Source: an uncultured Bacteroidia bacterium | GTDB taxonomy: Bacteria; Bacteroidota; Bacteroidia; Bacteroidales; UBA932 | Assembly (NCBI GenBank): GCA_902801885.1 | Contig: CADCJX010000010.1 | Span: forward strand, 37,588-101,587 | DNA length: 64,000 nucleotides | Direction: 5' to 3' | Part shown: piece by piece, positions 7,949 through 15,815 of the stretch | Position numbering within the stretch: the stretch's first letter is position 1 | Layout of the letters: each line of letters begins with the position of its first letter | Made by a program: the position numbers and the translations under genes | Notes under the pieces: generated by a model | What the model was told of the DNA's origin: nothing | Databases searched by the model: none | Seen by the model: the letters and a program-made list of their open reading frames with translations, nothing else

Positions 7949-8890
7949 TTATCTAGGTAATTGTCTGAAATTCTGAGCCTTGTCTGCCCATGTGCTGCCA
8001 GGTGTCGGGTTGATGGTGATCACGAAGCTTTCCGCGTCGTGAACCCCGCCTCCCAGATAGTCGTCGAGGGCAAGTGCTATTGCAGCGTAGACTTCTCCAC
8101 CAAACTCCTGTGAGAGTGCCATAGAGATAGCTGCTGCGATCTCGGGAGTCATCTCTCCGGTCTGTCCTTCTTTCTTACCTTTCCTGGTCTTTTTAACCTT
8201 GGCCTCTTTCGGCGAAGCCTGGCGTTTGTTGAAATTGCCGATCCATCCGAAGATGAAGGCAAGGATGATGAGCGCAGTGAAGACCACCATCACGGCAATC
8301 AGGGTAAGTACCCATCCGTGGGGGTCGGTCTCTTTCATGATCTGGCTCTTGGTCTTTGCATCAACGTCTCCGTTGTAGGAACCCGGAGTCGGCTTCTGGT
8401 TGATCTCAGTGACGAAATCCATGCCCTTTATCCCGGTTGGGATCCGTACTACGGAGCAGTCGGCGGGAAGGTCGGCGGGTATTTCAACCTGGTCGATGAC
8501 AGTCCTTCCATCGTTGCTGACAAGGTAGACCGTAGAACCTCTGTGAAGTTTGAAATTGGTGTAGAATGTGCCCTGAGAGGCATTTCCGCTGGCATGAAAA
8601 ACTATACTCTGCCTTGGGCCCAGCTTGGCTGCAAGGTCAGAAGTAGGAATGTGATACTTCTTGAGATCGGACTTGTCGTCAGAAAGGTAGCATCCTCCAA
8701 ACTTGACCGTGCCGCTGGACGTGTTGAAAATCTCAATCCACCCGTTTCTCTGACCGAAATCGTCCTCCATTCCGCATGTGTTCTCCACCAGGACCTCTCC
8801 TATGAGGAGGTCGGTGAGATTCTGCGCACCAAGAGTGACCGATGCAAGCAGGGAAAGGATCGAGAGAATGAATATCCTGGAATTTCTCAT
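7949..8890 (-). CDS. mmdD: lamin-tail domain protein fused to OadG-type gamma subunit
   Basis: This 313-residue protein has an N-terminal signal peptide (about 1-21, ending TLGAQ). A lamin-tail-like beta domain follows at about 25-172 (NGWIEIFNTSSG, VKFGGCYLSDD, PTPGSYNGD). One membrane helix is at about 192-216, then a basic stretch and a conserved C-terminal tail (EIAAAISMALSQEFGG). The helix and tail match the small gamma (OadG/MmdD) subunit that anchors and assembles Na+-pumping decarboxylases, which is normally only about 80-100 residues. The fused domain would sit outside the cytoplasmic membrane. It lies 4 bases after the carboxyltransferase gene and 15 before the biotin carrier. Operon position makes the gamma role very likely; the role of the extra domain is unknown. 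Confidence 0.85.
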   Translation of the reverse strand: MRNSRIFILSILSLLASVTLGAQNLTDLLIGEVLVENTCGMEDDFGQRNGWIEIFNTSSGTVKFGGCYLSDDKSDLKKYHIPTSDLAAKLGPRQSIVFHASGNASQGTFYTNFKLHRGSTVYLVSNDGRTVIDQVEIPADLPADCSVVRIPTGIKGMDFVTEINQKPTPGSYNGDVDAKTKSQIMKETDPHGWVLTLIAVMVVFTALIILAFIFGWIGNFNKRQASPKEAKVKKTRKGKKEGQTGEMTPEIAAAISMALSQEFGGEVYAAIALALDDYLGGGVHDAESFVITINPTPGSTWADKAQNFRQLPR

Positions 8891-8894
8891 CGTT

Positions 8895-10457
8895 CTACAG
8901 GGGAAGGTTGTCGTGTTTCTTGGCAGGCATCTGCTGCTTCTTTCCGGCGAGTTGCTCCAGGGCCCTGATCACGCGGAAACGCGTGTTCCTGGGTTCGATG
9001 ACATCATCGATGTACCCCTTCTGCGCAGCCTGGTAGGGATTGTTGAAGAGATCCTCGTACTCGGCTTTCTTCTCGGCTCTGATCTTCTGCTGCTCAGCAG
9101 GATCTTCAACTGCCTTTATGTCTTTGGCATAGAGTACGTTGACGGCTCCGTCTGCACCCATCACTGCAATCTGGGCAGAAGGCCATGCGTAGACCAGGTC
9201 GGCCCTTAGATGCTTGCTGCTCATGACTATGTAGGATCCGCCGTAGCTCTTGCGCAGCTCTACCGTGACCTTAGGTACTGTAGCCTCGCCATAGGCGTAG
9301 AGGAGCTTGGCTCCGTTGGTGATCACGGCTCCATATTCCTGCTGGGTTCCGGGAAGGAAGCCAGGAACGTCGACCAGAGACACGATCGGGATGTTGAAGG
9401 CATCACAGAACCGGACGAAACGGGCTCCCTTGCGGGAAGCGTTGATGTCGAGTACTCCGGCGAGCATCTTGGGCTGGTTGGCAACGATGCCGACGCTGCG
9501 GCCGTTCATGTGGGCGAATCCGACGATGATGTTCTTTGCGAAGTCCTTGTGGATCTCGAAGAACTTGCCGTCATCCACGATGCTCCTGATGACCTTGTAC
9601 ATGTCATAAGGAGTGTTAGGATTATCGGGGATAATCTCGTTAAGGCTGTCATCCGTGCGGCTGACGGGGTCGTTGGTTGGGACCCTTGGTGCCTCCTCCA
9701 TATTGTTCTGGGGAATGTAGGAGAGCAGTTCCTTGATAGTATTGATTCCCTCTTCCTCGCTCTCAGCCGCGAAATGTGCCACTCCGCTCTTGGAAGCGTG
9801 TACGCTTGCTCCTCCAAGCTCCTCCTGGGAGACGTCTTCTCCGAGGACGCTTTTGACCACTGCAGGACCTGTCAGGAACATGTAGGAAGTGTTCTTGACC
9901 ATGACGGTGAAATCCGTCAGGGCTGGTGAGTAGACAGCTCCGCCGGCGCAGGGACCGAATATTCCGGAAATCTGGGGGACAACTCCTGATGCCAGGATGT
10001 TCCTCTCGAAGATCTCTCCGTAGCCGGCCAGTGAGTCGACGCCTTCCTGGATCCTGGCTCCGCCGGAATCGTTGAGGCAGATAAAGGGTGCACCGTTGCG
10101 GGAAGCAAGGTCCAGAACCTTGCAGATCTTTTCCGACATGGTCTTGGACAGGGATCCTCCGGAGACTGTGAAATCCTGGGCGGCGACATAGACCAGACGG
10201 CCTCCTACGGTGCCCATGCCGGTTACGACTCCGTCACCATCGAAGTGCTGCTTTTCCATTCCGAAGTTCGTGCAGCGGTGCTGTACAAACATGTCGAACT
10301 CCTCGAAACTGCCTTCATCAAGCAGTAATGAGAGCCTTTCCCTTGCAGTCAGCTTACCTTTCTGGTGCTGTGCGTCGATCCTTTTCTGCCCTCCGCCGAG
10401 CTTAGCAGCAGCCCTGCGCTCGACCAGTTTGGCGATATTTTCCTGTTGGATGCTCAT
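8895..10457 (-). CDS. mmdA: methylmalonyl-CoA decarboxylase carboxyltransferase subunit (alpha)
   Basis: This 520-residue acyl-CoA carboxyltransferase moves the carboxyl group from (S)-methylmalonyl-CoA (or propionyl-CoA in reverse) to biotin. It shows the N-terminal [20 protein letters not shown], the acyl-CoA site [20 protein letters not shown], and the carboxybiotin-side [25 protein letters not shown] (split here as two adjacent motifs in the protein). The length is typical of MmdA/PccB. It is the first gene of a four-gene operon with the gamma fusion, biotin carrier and beta subunit, preceded by a well-formed promoter. PccB-type carboxylase is the alternative, but no biotin carboxylase gene is nearby, so the Na+-pumping decarboxylase is favoured. 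Confidence 0.93.
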   Translation of the reverse strand: MSIQQENIAKLVERRAAAKLGGGQKRIDAQHQKGKLTARERLSLLLDEGSFEEFDMFVQHRCTNFGMEKQHFDGDGVVTGMGTVGGRLVYVAAQDFTVSGGSLSKTMSEKICKVLDLASRNGAPFICLNDSGGARIQEGVDSLAGYGEIFERNILASGVVPQISGIFGPCAGGAVYSPALTDFTVMVKNTSYMFLTGPAVVKSVLGEDVSQEELGGASVHASKSGVAHFAAESEEEGINTIKELLSYIPQNNMEEAPRVPTNDPVSRTDDSLNEIIPDNPNTPYDMYKVIRSIVDDGKFFEIHKDFAKNIIVGFAHMNGRSVGIVANQPKMLAGVLDINASRKGARFVRFCDAFNIPIVSLVDVPGFLPGTQQEYGAVITNGAKLLYAYGEATVPKVTVELRKSYGGSYIVMSSKHLRADLVYAWPSAQIAVMGADGAVNVLYAKDIKAVEDPAEQQKIRAEKKAEYEDLFNNPYQAAQKGYIDDVIEPRNTRFRVIRALEQLAGKKQQMPAKKHDNLPL

Positions 10458-10494
10458 ATTGTTAACGTTCTATATATGTCTTTTGCGAGAATTG

Positions 10495-10526
10495 CAAATT
10501 TACCATGAAAATTTATCTTTTACAAA
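10495..10526 (-). promoter_or_regulatory. promoter of the methylmalonyl-CoA decarboxylase operon
   Basis: On the minus strand a TTTG -33 box (10523-10526) and a TAAATTTG -7 box (10495-10502) are separated by 20 bases. Both match the Bacteroidetes sigma-ABfr consensus. The -33 box lies in the 3' end of the upstream PagL-like gene. The start codon of mmdA is about 38 bases downstream. Confidence 0.65.
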
Positions 10527-11743
10527 CGGATGCCCAATGTGAAATCCAGATAATCTGCCTTGAATTTGTGTGCCTTTATGCAGACGCTGATGAAAAAAGG
10601 AGACAGGGATGGAGGATAATACCTTATTCCGGCCCTTTCATATAATGGTCCGTGTTCACCTCGGATACCCATGTGCCGGTAAAGGTAGATTCCTTCCTGG
10701 ACGTACAGGGCTGCATTGCGGTAGAAAACTTCCTGAACGAATCCTATACCTGCCGATAGGGGAGAGTAACCCTTCGATGCTTCGACCTCTTCCTCGCTGT
10801 AAAGAATCCTGTCGGCCCATTCCAGCCTTTCCGTATTTGAATTCCAGAATCCGTCCACGGTGGCTCCTAAGGCGAAACGACCTCCTGTCCTGTAGATGGC
10901 ATCGAAACTGAGAGATGCCATGGGCCATTTTCGGAGCAATGACGTGGAGAGTTCATCCCTTGGCACTGTCTTTACCAGTGCCCGCCATTCGGCAGCACAT
11001 GCATGGACTCCTCCGCCGGCGTAGATCTCGTAGCTCCATCCTTTCTCCAGGTTACGCACCGCCTGGGTCTTGAACACGTTAGCACGGGGCGGCCTCGAGG
11101 ATGAAAAGCGGTATCTCGCGGACAGACCGCCTCCCCAGTAGTTCAGCCCGCCGTTGGGATAGGCGAGCCTGGCGCTGGAATTGTGTTTTACCATTATCCC
11201 GGCCTCGAGGTCTAGCCGCGGTGAGACAATCCACGTAAGGTGCCCTCCACCACCGGCATATAAGAGTACAGGGGAACTGAAGAACCAGTTGGCGCTGTTG
11301 GTTTGGGCATCATAGTAGCCTGATGAATATGATAGGCCGAGCTGGATGTTGTAACCAAATCCCAGTCGCTTTGTCCTTAGAAGATCCCTTGAGATTGTCC
11401 CGTAAGCTGTGATCATGTCGGAGTAGTGGCCGTTCTTGCTCCTGAACTTCACGTCAGACAATGTGTTGTAAGTCAAGCCGACTCCGAGGATAGGGTAGCC
11501 GTAGCCGGATGCGAAACTCCCGTCACCGGTCTTTCCTCCGGTAGCGAAATCCAGTTCCAGCGAAAATGCATTGAATCCAAGGGATGTGTAGGAATCCCTG
11601 AAGGATCCGATTGTCATCCGGTCTCCGCCGATTTTCAAAGCCCAGGTGCCGGGATTGGACTGGGCCGTGGCATCATGACATGACAGACCCTGGACTGCGA
11701 TGCAGACCAGGGTCAGAATGGTATTGCGGAACAACCGTGCCAT
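10520..11743 (-). CDS. PagL-like outer membrane protein (acyloxyacyl hydrolase family)
   Basis: This 407-residue protein starts with a signal peptide (about 1-28, cleavage after ATAQ) and is made of repeated amphipathic beta strands with many aromatic residues, ending FTLGIRL, as expected of an outer membrane barrel. Around residue 187 the sequence HNSS, followed by PNGGLN, recalls the H-x-S...N-x-G-x-N active-site region of lipid A 3-O-deacylases (PagL). If correct it would remove an acyl chain from lipid A. The protein is about twice the length of classical PagL, with a second barrel-like half. It lies 10 bases after yebC. It could instead be a plain structural barrel. Confidence 0.6.
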   Translation of the reverse strand: MARLFRNTILTLVCIAVQGLSCHDATAQSNPGTWALKIGGDRMTIGSFRDSYTSLGFNAFSLELDFATGGKTGDGSFASGYGYPILGVGLTYNTLSDVKFRSKNGHYSDMITAYGTISRDLLRTKRLGFGYNIQLGLSYSSGYYDAQTNSANWFFSSPVLLYAGGGGHLTWIVSPRLDLEAGIMVKHNSSARLAYPNGGLNYWGGGLSARYRFSSSRPPRANVFKTQAVRNLEKGWSYEIYAGGGVHACAAEWRALVKTVPRDELSTSLLRKWPMASLSFDAIYRTGGRFALGATVDGFWNSNTERLEWADRILYSEEEVEASKGYSPLSAGIGFVQEVFYRNAALYVQEGIYLYRHMGIRGEHGPLYERAGIRYYPPSLSPFFISVCIKAHKFKADYLDFTLGIRL

Positions 11744-11753
11744 CGCCTGAGGA

Positions 11754-12509
11754 CTATTCCTCAGCTGGCTTCATCGTGTTGTAGACGGATGTGACGTCGT
11801 CGTCGTCCTCGAGAAGACCTGTGAGTTTGTCCAGTGTCTCCCTCTGTTCGGGAGTTACGTCCTTGAGATCCACGTTGGGGATCCTTTCGAAACCTCCGGA
11901 GACAAGTTCATATCCGTTGTCCTCGATGTATTTCTGGATAGCGCCATAGGAGCTGTAAGCACCGTAGATCACAATGTTCCTGGTGACCTCTCCATCTTCG
12001 TTCTCCTGTTCCTCGGTGAATACTTCGGGATCGTCGTCGCAGTCGCAGAGTTCAAGCTGCAGCTCTTCGATGTCAAGGCCTTCCTTATCCTTGATACGGA
12101 AGACGCACTTGTGGTCGAACATGAAGCTGACGCTTCCGCTGGTTCCAAGGGAACCTCCGCACTTGGTGAAATAGCTGCGGACGTTGGCAACTGTCCTGGT
12201 GTTGTTGTCGGTGGCAGCCTCCACGAGGTAGGCGATGCCGTAAGGACCGTAGCCTTCGTAGACGATCTCCTTGAAATCTCCCTGGTCCTTCTCAAGAGCC
12301 TTCTTTATTGCCCTCTCGACATTGTCCTTGGGCATGTTCTCACTCCTGGCCTCAGCCATGAGGGCCCTAAGCCTGGGGTTTCCGGTTACGTCCGGACCAC
12401 CCTGCTTTACAGCGATGGTGATTTCCTTTCCGATCTTGGTGAAGGTCTTGGCCATGTGGCCCCACCTCTTGAACTTCCTTTCCTTGCGGAACTCAAACGC
12501 TCTTCCCAT
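11754..12509 (-). CDS. yebC: YebC/PmpR (TACO1) family protein
   Basis: This 251-residue protein belongs to the YebC/TACO1 family, described both as DNA-binding regulators and as factors that help ribosomes over proline stretches. It shows KTFTKIGKEITIAVKQGG, NPRLRALMAEARSENMPKDN and YEGYGPYGIAYLVEAATDN, the family signatures. The start MGRAFEFRKERKFKRWGHMAK is the form usual in Bacteroidetes. The end is acidic (LEDDDDV). It starts 2 bases after the stop of the TPR gene and is followed by the PagL-like gene after 10 bases, so the three form an operon. Confidence 0.95.
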   Translation of the reverse strand: MGRAFEFRKERKFKRWGHMAKTFTKIGKEITIAVKQGGPDVTGNPRLRALMAEARSENMPKDNVERAIKKALEKDQGDFKEIVYEGYGPYGIAYLVEAATDNNTRTVANVRSYFTKCGGSLGTSGSVSFMFDHKCVFRIKDKEGLDIEELQLELCDCDDDPEVFTEEQENEDGEVTRNIVIYGAYSSYGAIQKYIEDNGYELVSGGFERIPNVDLKDVTPEQRETLDKLTGLLEDDDDVTSVYNTMKPAEE

Positions 12510-12511
12510 GA

Positions 12512-13195
12512 TTACTTCTGGCTTTCGATGCGGGTGATGTACTTGTCGATGTCGTAACCCTCGATGGACTGGGGATACTTGTCCTTGATGGTCTTGTAAT
12601 AAGTCAGGGCCTTGGCGTTGTCGCCGAGCTCCTCGCAGACCACGCCGGCCTTGAGAAGATAGGTGGCGGCGAACATGTTGTCAGCGGTGGCGGCAGCCTT
12701 GTCGAAGCAACCGAGGGCGTCGTTGTACTTCTCAAGTCCTACATAGGCGTCTCCCATGCAGCCGATTGCGCGGGCCTTGAGGATGCTTTCCTTGCCGTTG
12801 TACTTCTTGAGGTAGTTCAGGGCTTCCTGGTAGTTGCCTAACTGGAGCTCGCAGACACCAGCGTAGAAATAAACGTCCTTGCCGGCCTTTCCGCCGAAAT
12901 CGTCGATGATCTGTGAGAAGCCGAGCACATTGCCGTCACCGTTGAGTGCGAGGTCGTACTCTCCGTTACGGAAGTTGGCTTCTGCCGGGAACATCTGTGC
13001 GGCAGCTTCCTTGGTCTTGGGCTGATAGTAGAACTTGTAGAATGCAACGATACCGAGGCCGATAACCAGAAGAGCGATCAGGATGCCGTAGATGGTCTTT
13101 TTGTTGTCACGGAAGAACTGATCGGTCCTGGAGATGGTCTCGTTCACCTTCTCCTGACGCTCCTGCTGAGCGACATCTGCTTGTTTCTTTGCCAT
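12512..13195 (-). CDS. tetratricopeptide-repeat membrane protein
   Basis: I chose the ATG giving MAKKQADVAQQERQEK (227 residues) because an earlier in-frame start lies upstream of the candidate promoter box. A basic N-terminus is followed by one membrane helix at about 37-57 (IYGILIALLVIGLGIVAFY) and at least three TPR-type helix pairs (for example YAGVCELQLGNYQEALNYLKK and GDAYVGLEKYNDALGCFDKA). The layout resembles YfgM/ancillary SecYEG-type proteins, with the TPR part outside the cytoplasm, but that is only a similarity of architecture. It heads an operon with yebC and is divergent from recF. Confidence 0.85.
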   Translation of the reverse strand: MAKKQADVAQQERQEKVNETISRTDQFFRDNKKTIYGILIALLVIGLGIVAFYKFYYQPKTKEAAAQMFPAEANFRNGEYDLALNGDGNVLGFSQIIDDFGGKAGKDVYFYAGVCELQLGNYQEALNYLKKYNGKESILKARAIGCMGDAYVGLEKYNDALGCFDKAAATADNMFAATYLLKAGVVCEELGDNAKALTYYKTIKDKYPQSIEGYDIDKYITRIESQK

Positions 13196-13234
13196 TTTTA
13201 TAGTCTTTTTGTTATTATCGTTAATGACAGTCTG

Positions 13235-13242
13235 CAAAAATA
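13235..13242 (-). promoter_or_regulatory. candidate promoter (-7 box) of the TPR-yebC operon
   Basis: The minus strand reads TATTTTTG, matching TAnnTTTG, 40 bases before the chosen TPR start. A TTG lies about 20 bases further upstream (near 13263-13265). It interleaves with the recF promoter on the other strand. Confidence 0.5.
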
Positions 13243-13249
13243 GAAAAAA

Positions 13250-13279
13250 TTGTTTAATCATGCAATATGATTATCTTTG
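13250..13279 (+). promoter_or_regulatory. promoter of recF
   Basis: TTG at 13250-13252 and TATCTTTG at 13272-13279, 19 bases apart, fit the Bacteroidetes -33/-7 pattern. The recF ATG is 21 bases downstream of the -7 box. Confidence 0.6.
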
Positions 13280-13299
13280 CGTAGTAACTCCACTCAGCG

Positions 13300-14403
13300 A
13301 TGCCGGTACTAGAAAAAATAGTCGTCCAGGATTTCAGGAACATCTCTTTCCAGGAGATTTCATTCTCTCCGAATGTCAATTGCATCTCGGGGAACAACGG
13401 GGAGGGGAAGACCAACCTGATGGATGCTATCTGGTACCTGTCCATGACCAAGAGCGCCTTTTCCAGTTCTGATCGTTTCAATTTCCGTCATGGCACAGAC
13501 TCCTTCGCCATTGCCGGGACATATTCAATTGACGGCCCTTCAGTCAGGTTCTCGGTACAGGTGGATTCCAAGGGAGAGAAGAAAGTCCGCAGGGACGACA
13601 AGCCATATTCCAGGATCTCGGAGCATATCGGTGTCCTTCCTATCGTGATGGTCTCTCCCTCCGACACTGCCCTTGTAAGCGAAAGCGGGGAAGACAGACG
13701 CCGTTTCGTCAACTCGGTTCTCTCCCAGATGGACAGGGAGTATCTCTCAGCGATGCAACAGTACAACCGTCTGCTCTTCCAGAGGAACCGCATGCTCAAG
13801 GACGGTACCTACGATGATTCCCTCCTCGGAGTTTTCGACGAAAGGATGCAGGAATATGCTGAAAGGATCTTTACCGCCCGTGAGGAGTTCGTTAAGGCTC
13901 TCGAACCTGTCGTTTACGATTACTACAAGTCTCTTTCAGGGGGGAAGGAAAGCGTTTCGATCAGTTATCAGTCCGATTTGCACAAGGCCTCCCTTGCCGA
14001 TCTCCTCCGCTCTTCGAGGGAGAAAGACAAGATGTTGAAGTACACGACCGCAGGAATCCAGCGAGACGATTTCCTGTTCCACATGGATGGTTATCCAATT
14101 CGCCGCTGCGGATCGCAGGGGCAGCAGAAATCTTTCCTTGTCTCTCTCAAGTTCGCACAGTATGAGATCATGAAACAGAGGTATGGTTTCCCTCCGATCC
14201 TCCTTCTTGACGACGTGTTCGACAAGTTGGACATGGGCAGGATTTCCAATCTTCTCGGCATGGTGGCCGGCAGTGACTTCGGACAGATATTCATCACGGA
14301 TGGCAACAAGGTCAGGATGGCCGGGATAGTGGACAAGCTTACGGCCGACAGGGCTTATTTCGAGGCTGTCGGCGGAGAGTTCAGGGAGGTCGGTGATGCC
14401 TGA
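13300..14403 (+). CDS. recF: DNA replication and repair protein RecF
   Basis: This 367-residue SMC-like ATPase binds single-strand gaps and helps load RecA. Walker A GNNGEGKT is at residues 31-38. The Q-x-x-x-R-rich middle region is present (SQMDREYLSAMQQYNRLLFQRN is typical of RecF), as are the signature SQGQQKS and the Walker B LLLDDVFDKLD. The length is normal. It overlaps the start of the dciA-type gene by 8 bases. No dnaA, dnaN or gyrB lies nearby, so recF is not in the classical origin cluster. Confidence 0.95.
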   Translation: MPVLEKIVVQDFRNISFQEISFSPNVNCISGNNGEGKTNLMDAIWYLSMTKSAFSSSDRFNFRHGTDSFAIAGTYSIDGPSVRFSVQVDSKGEKKVRRDDKPYSRISEHIGVLPIVMVSPSDTALVSESGEDRRRFVNSVLSQMDREYLSAMQQYNRLLFQRNRMLKDGTYDDSLLGVFDERMQEYAERIFTAREEFVKALEPVVYDYYKSLSGGKESVSISYQSDLHKASLADLLRSSREKDKMLKYTTAGIQRDDFLFHMDGYPIRRCGSQGQQKSFLVSLKFAQYEIMKQRYGFPPILLLDDVFDKLDMGRISNLLGMVAGSDFGQIFITDGNKVRMAGIVDKLTADRAYFEAVGGEFREVGDA

Positions 14404-14740
14404 TTACCGTAAGATAAAAGGTACGCCTCGCAAGGAAGCGCTCGGCATGGACCAGATCGTGCCGATGTACATCCGTGCCATGAAACTGAGTGCAGGACTC
14501 AATACCCAGCGGGTCTTTGCGGCATGGGATGCTGTTTCGGGGGTCAAGGACTTTACGCTCAGGAAGTTCTATCGTGACGGCAAACTCTATGTAACCCTGT
14601 CGTCTTCCATGGTGCGCAGTCATCTGGAGTTTCAGAAGGATGCTATCCTTATGGCAGTCAACAATTTCCTTAGCAAGGACGAATTGTTTGCCAAGGATTA
14701 TGATAAAGTCGGATTCGTAAAGGAGATTATTCTCAAATAA
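14396..14740 (+). CDS. dciA: DUF721 / DciA-type protein
   Basis: This 114-residue small basic protein has the DUF721 core (AWDAVSGVKDFTLRKFYRDG, KLYVTLSSSMVRSHLEFQ). DciA-type proteins are thought to help load the replicative helicase in bacteria lacking DnaC or DnaI. The ATG at 14396 overlaps recF by 8 bases; a GTG one codon earlier is also possible. The recF-dciA pair is common and supports a replication or repair role. pdxB follows after 5 bases. Confidence 0.85.
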   Translation: MPDYRKIKGTPRKEALGMDQIVPMYIRAMKLSAGLNTQRVFAAWDAVSGVKDFTLRKFYRDGKLYVTLSSSMVRSHLEFQKDAILMAVNNFLSKDELFAKDYDKVGFVKEIILK

Positions 14741-14745
14741 AAAGT

Positions 14746-15795
14746 ATGGAAGAGAAAAGGATCAAGATAATGGTGGATGCGGCGGTCCCGTTCATCCAAG
14801 GTGTTTTCGAACCCTATGCCGAAGTCGTCTACAAGGCCGGAAAGCAGATTTCCCGGGAAGATCTCGCAGATGTCGATGCCATGGTCATACGGACACGTAC
14901 AATATGTAATGCGGACCTTCTCGAGGGGACGCCTGTGAAGTTCATCGCGACGGCAACCATCGGCACTGACCACATTGATTTTCCGTATTGTGAGGAGAAA
15001 GGAATAATTGTCCGCAATGCTGCCGGTTGCAATGCTGGTGGCGTTATGAATTATGTTTTCTCCGCCTTGTACGGAGTCGCGGCGCGCAAGTCGATCCGTC
15101 TGGACGGATGCAAGTTAGGAATAGTAGGTGTCGGGAATGTCGGAAAAAGGGTTGACCGCGTGGCCGGAGCTCTCGGCTTCAAGGTCCTTAAGAATGACCC
15201 ACCGAGGATGGCAGCAGAAGGCCCGGAAGGGTTCTGTCAGCTGGATTACCTGCTGGAGAACTCCCAGATCGTGACCATGCATGTGCCGCTCGATGAAACC
15301 ACGAGGGGAATGTGCGACGATGCATTCTTCGCCAAGATGAAGCCTGGTACGATATTCATAAATGCATCGCGTGGAGAGGTCGTGATTGACGATGCCCTCA
15401 AGAGGGCCATCCCCAAACTTGGCCCCGTGATCCTGGACACATGGAACAACGAACCGGACATCGACCTTGAACTTATGGGGATGGTGGATATCGCCACGCC
15501 CCACATCGCAGGTTATTCCTATCAGGGCAAGCAGAACGGTACGGCTGCTTCCGTTCGTGCCCTCGCCAGGTTCTTCGGTTTCGAGAAACTTTATGAGTTC
15601 TTCCCCAAGACCGAGCTTCTGGAACTGGAATCCATCAAACTTGACCTTAAAGGAAAAACGCAGGGCGAGATCGCTCCCGTCCTGCAATACAATTATCCGA
15701 TATTCACGGATGATTTCATGTTCCGCATGGATCCTGGCCAGTTCGAGAACCTGCGGTCCAACTATCAATACAGAAGGGAGTTCTACATCGATTGA
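14746..15795 (+). CDS. pdxB: 4-phosphoerythronate dehydrogenase
   Basis: This 349-residue D-isomer-specific 2-hydroxyacid dehydrogenase acts in the DXP-dependent pathway of pyridoxal phosphate synthesis, oxidising 4-phosphoerythronate. The Rossmann motif GIVGVGNVGKRV is at 125-136. The substrate domain includes IATATIGTDHIDFPYCEEKGI and AAGCNAGGVMNYV, both typical of PdxB. The C-terminal ~90 residues beyond the catalytic His (PHIAGYSYQGK) match the PdxB dimerisation domain. It is in the recF-dciA operon. A 10-base-pair inverted repeat spans its stop codon. Confidence 0.93.
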   Translation: MEEKRIKIMVDAAVPFIQGVFEPYAEVVYKAGKQISREDLADVDAMVIRTRTICNADLLEGTPVKFIATATIGTDHIDFPYCEEKGIIVRNAAGCNAGGVMNYVFSALYGVAARKSIRLDGCKLGIVGVGNVGKRVDRVAGALGFKVLKNDPPRMAAEGPEGFCQLDYLLENSQIVTMHVPLDETTRGMCDDAFFAKMKPGTIFINASRGEVVIDDALKRAIPKLGPVILDTWNNEPDIDLELMGMVDIATPHIAGYSYQGKQNGTAASVRALARFFGFEKLYEFFPKTELLELESIKLDLKGKTQGEIAPVLQYNYPIFTDDFMFRMDPGQFENLRSNYQYRREFYID

Positions 15796-15804
15796 GAACT
15801 CCCT
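15775..15804. terminator. inverted repeat across the pdxB stop codon, possible terminator
   Basis: AGGGAGTTCT at 15775-15784 and AGAACTCCCT at 15795-15804 form a perfect 10-pair stem with a 10-base loop. It lies between convergent pdxB and the surface lipoprotein gene, where a two-way terminator would be expected. There is no clear T run on either side, so function is uncertain. Confidence 0.4.
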
Positions 15805-15815
15805 CCTGAAATCAA

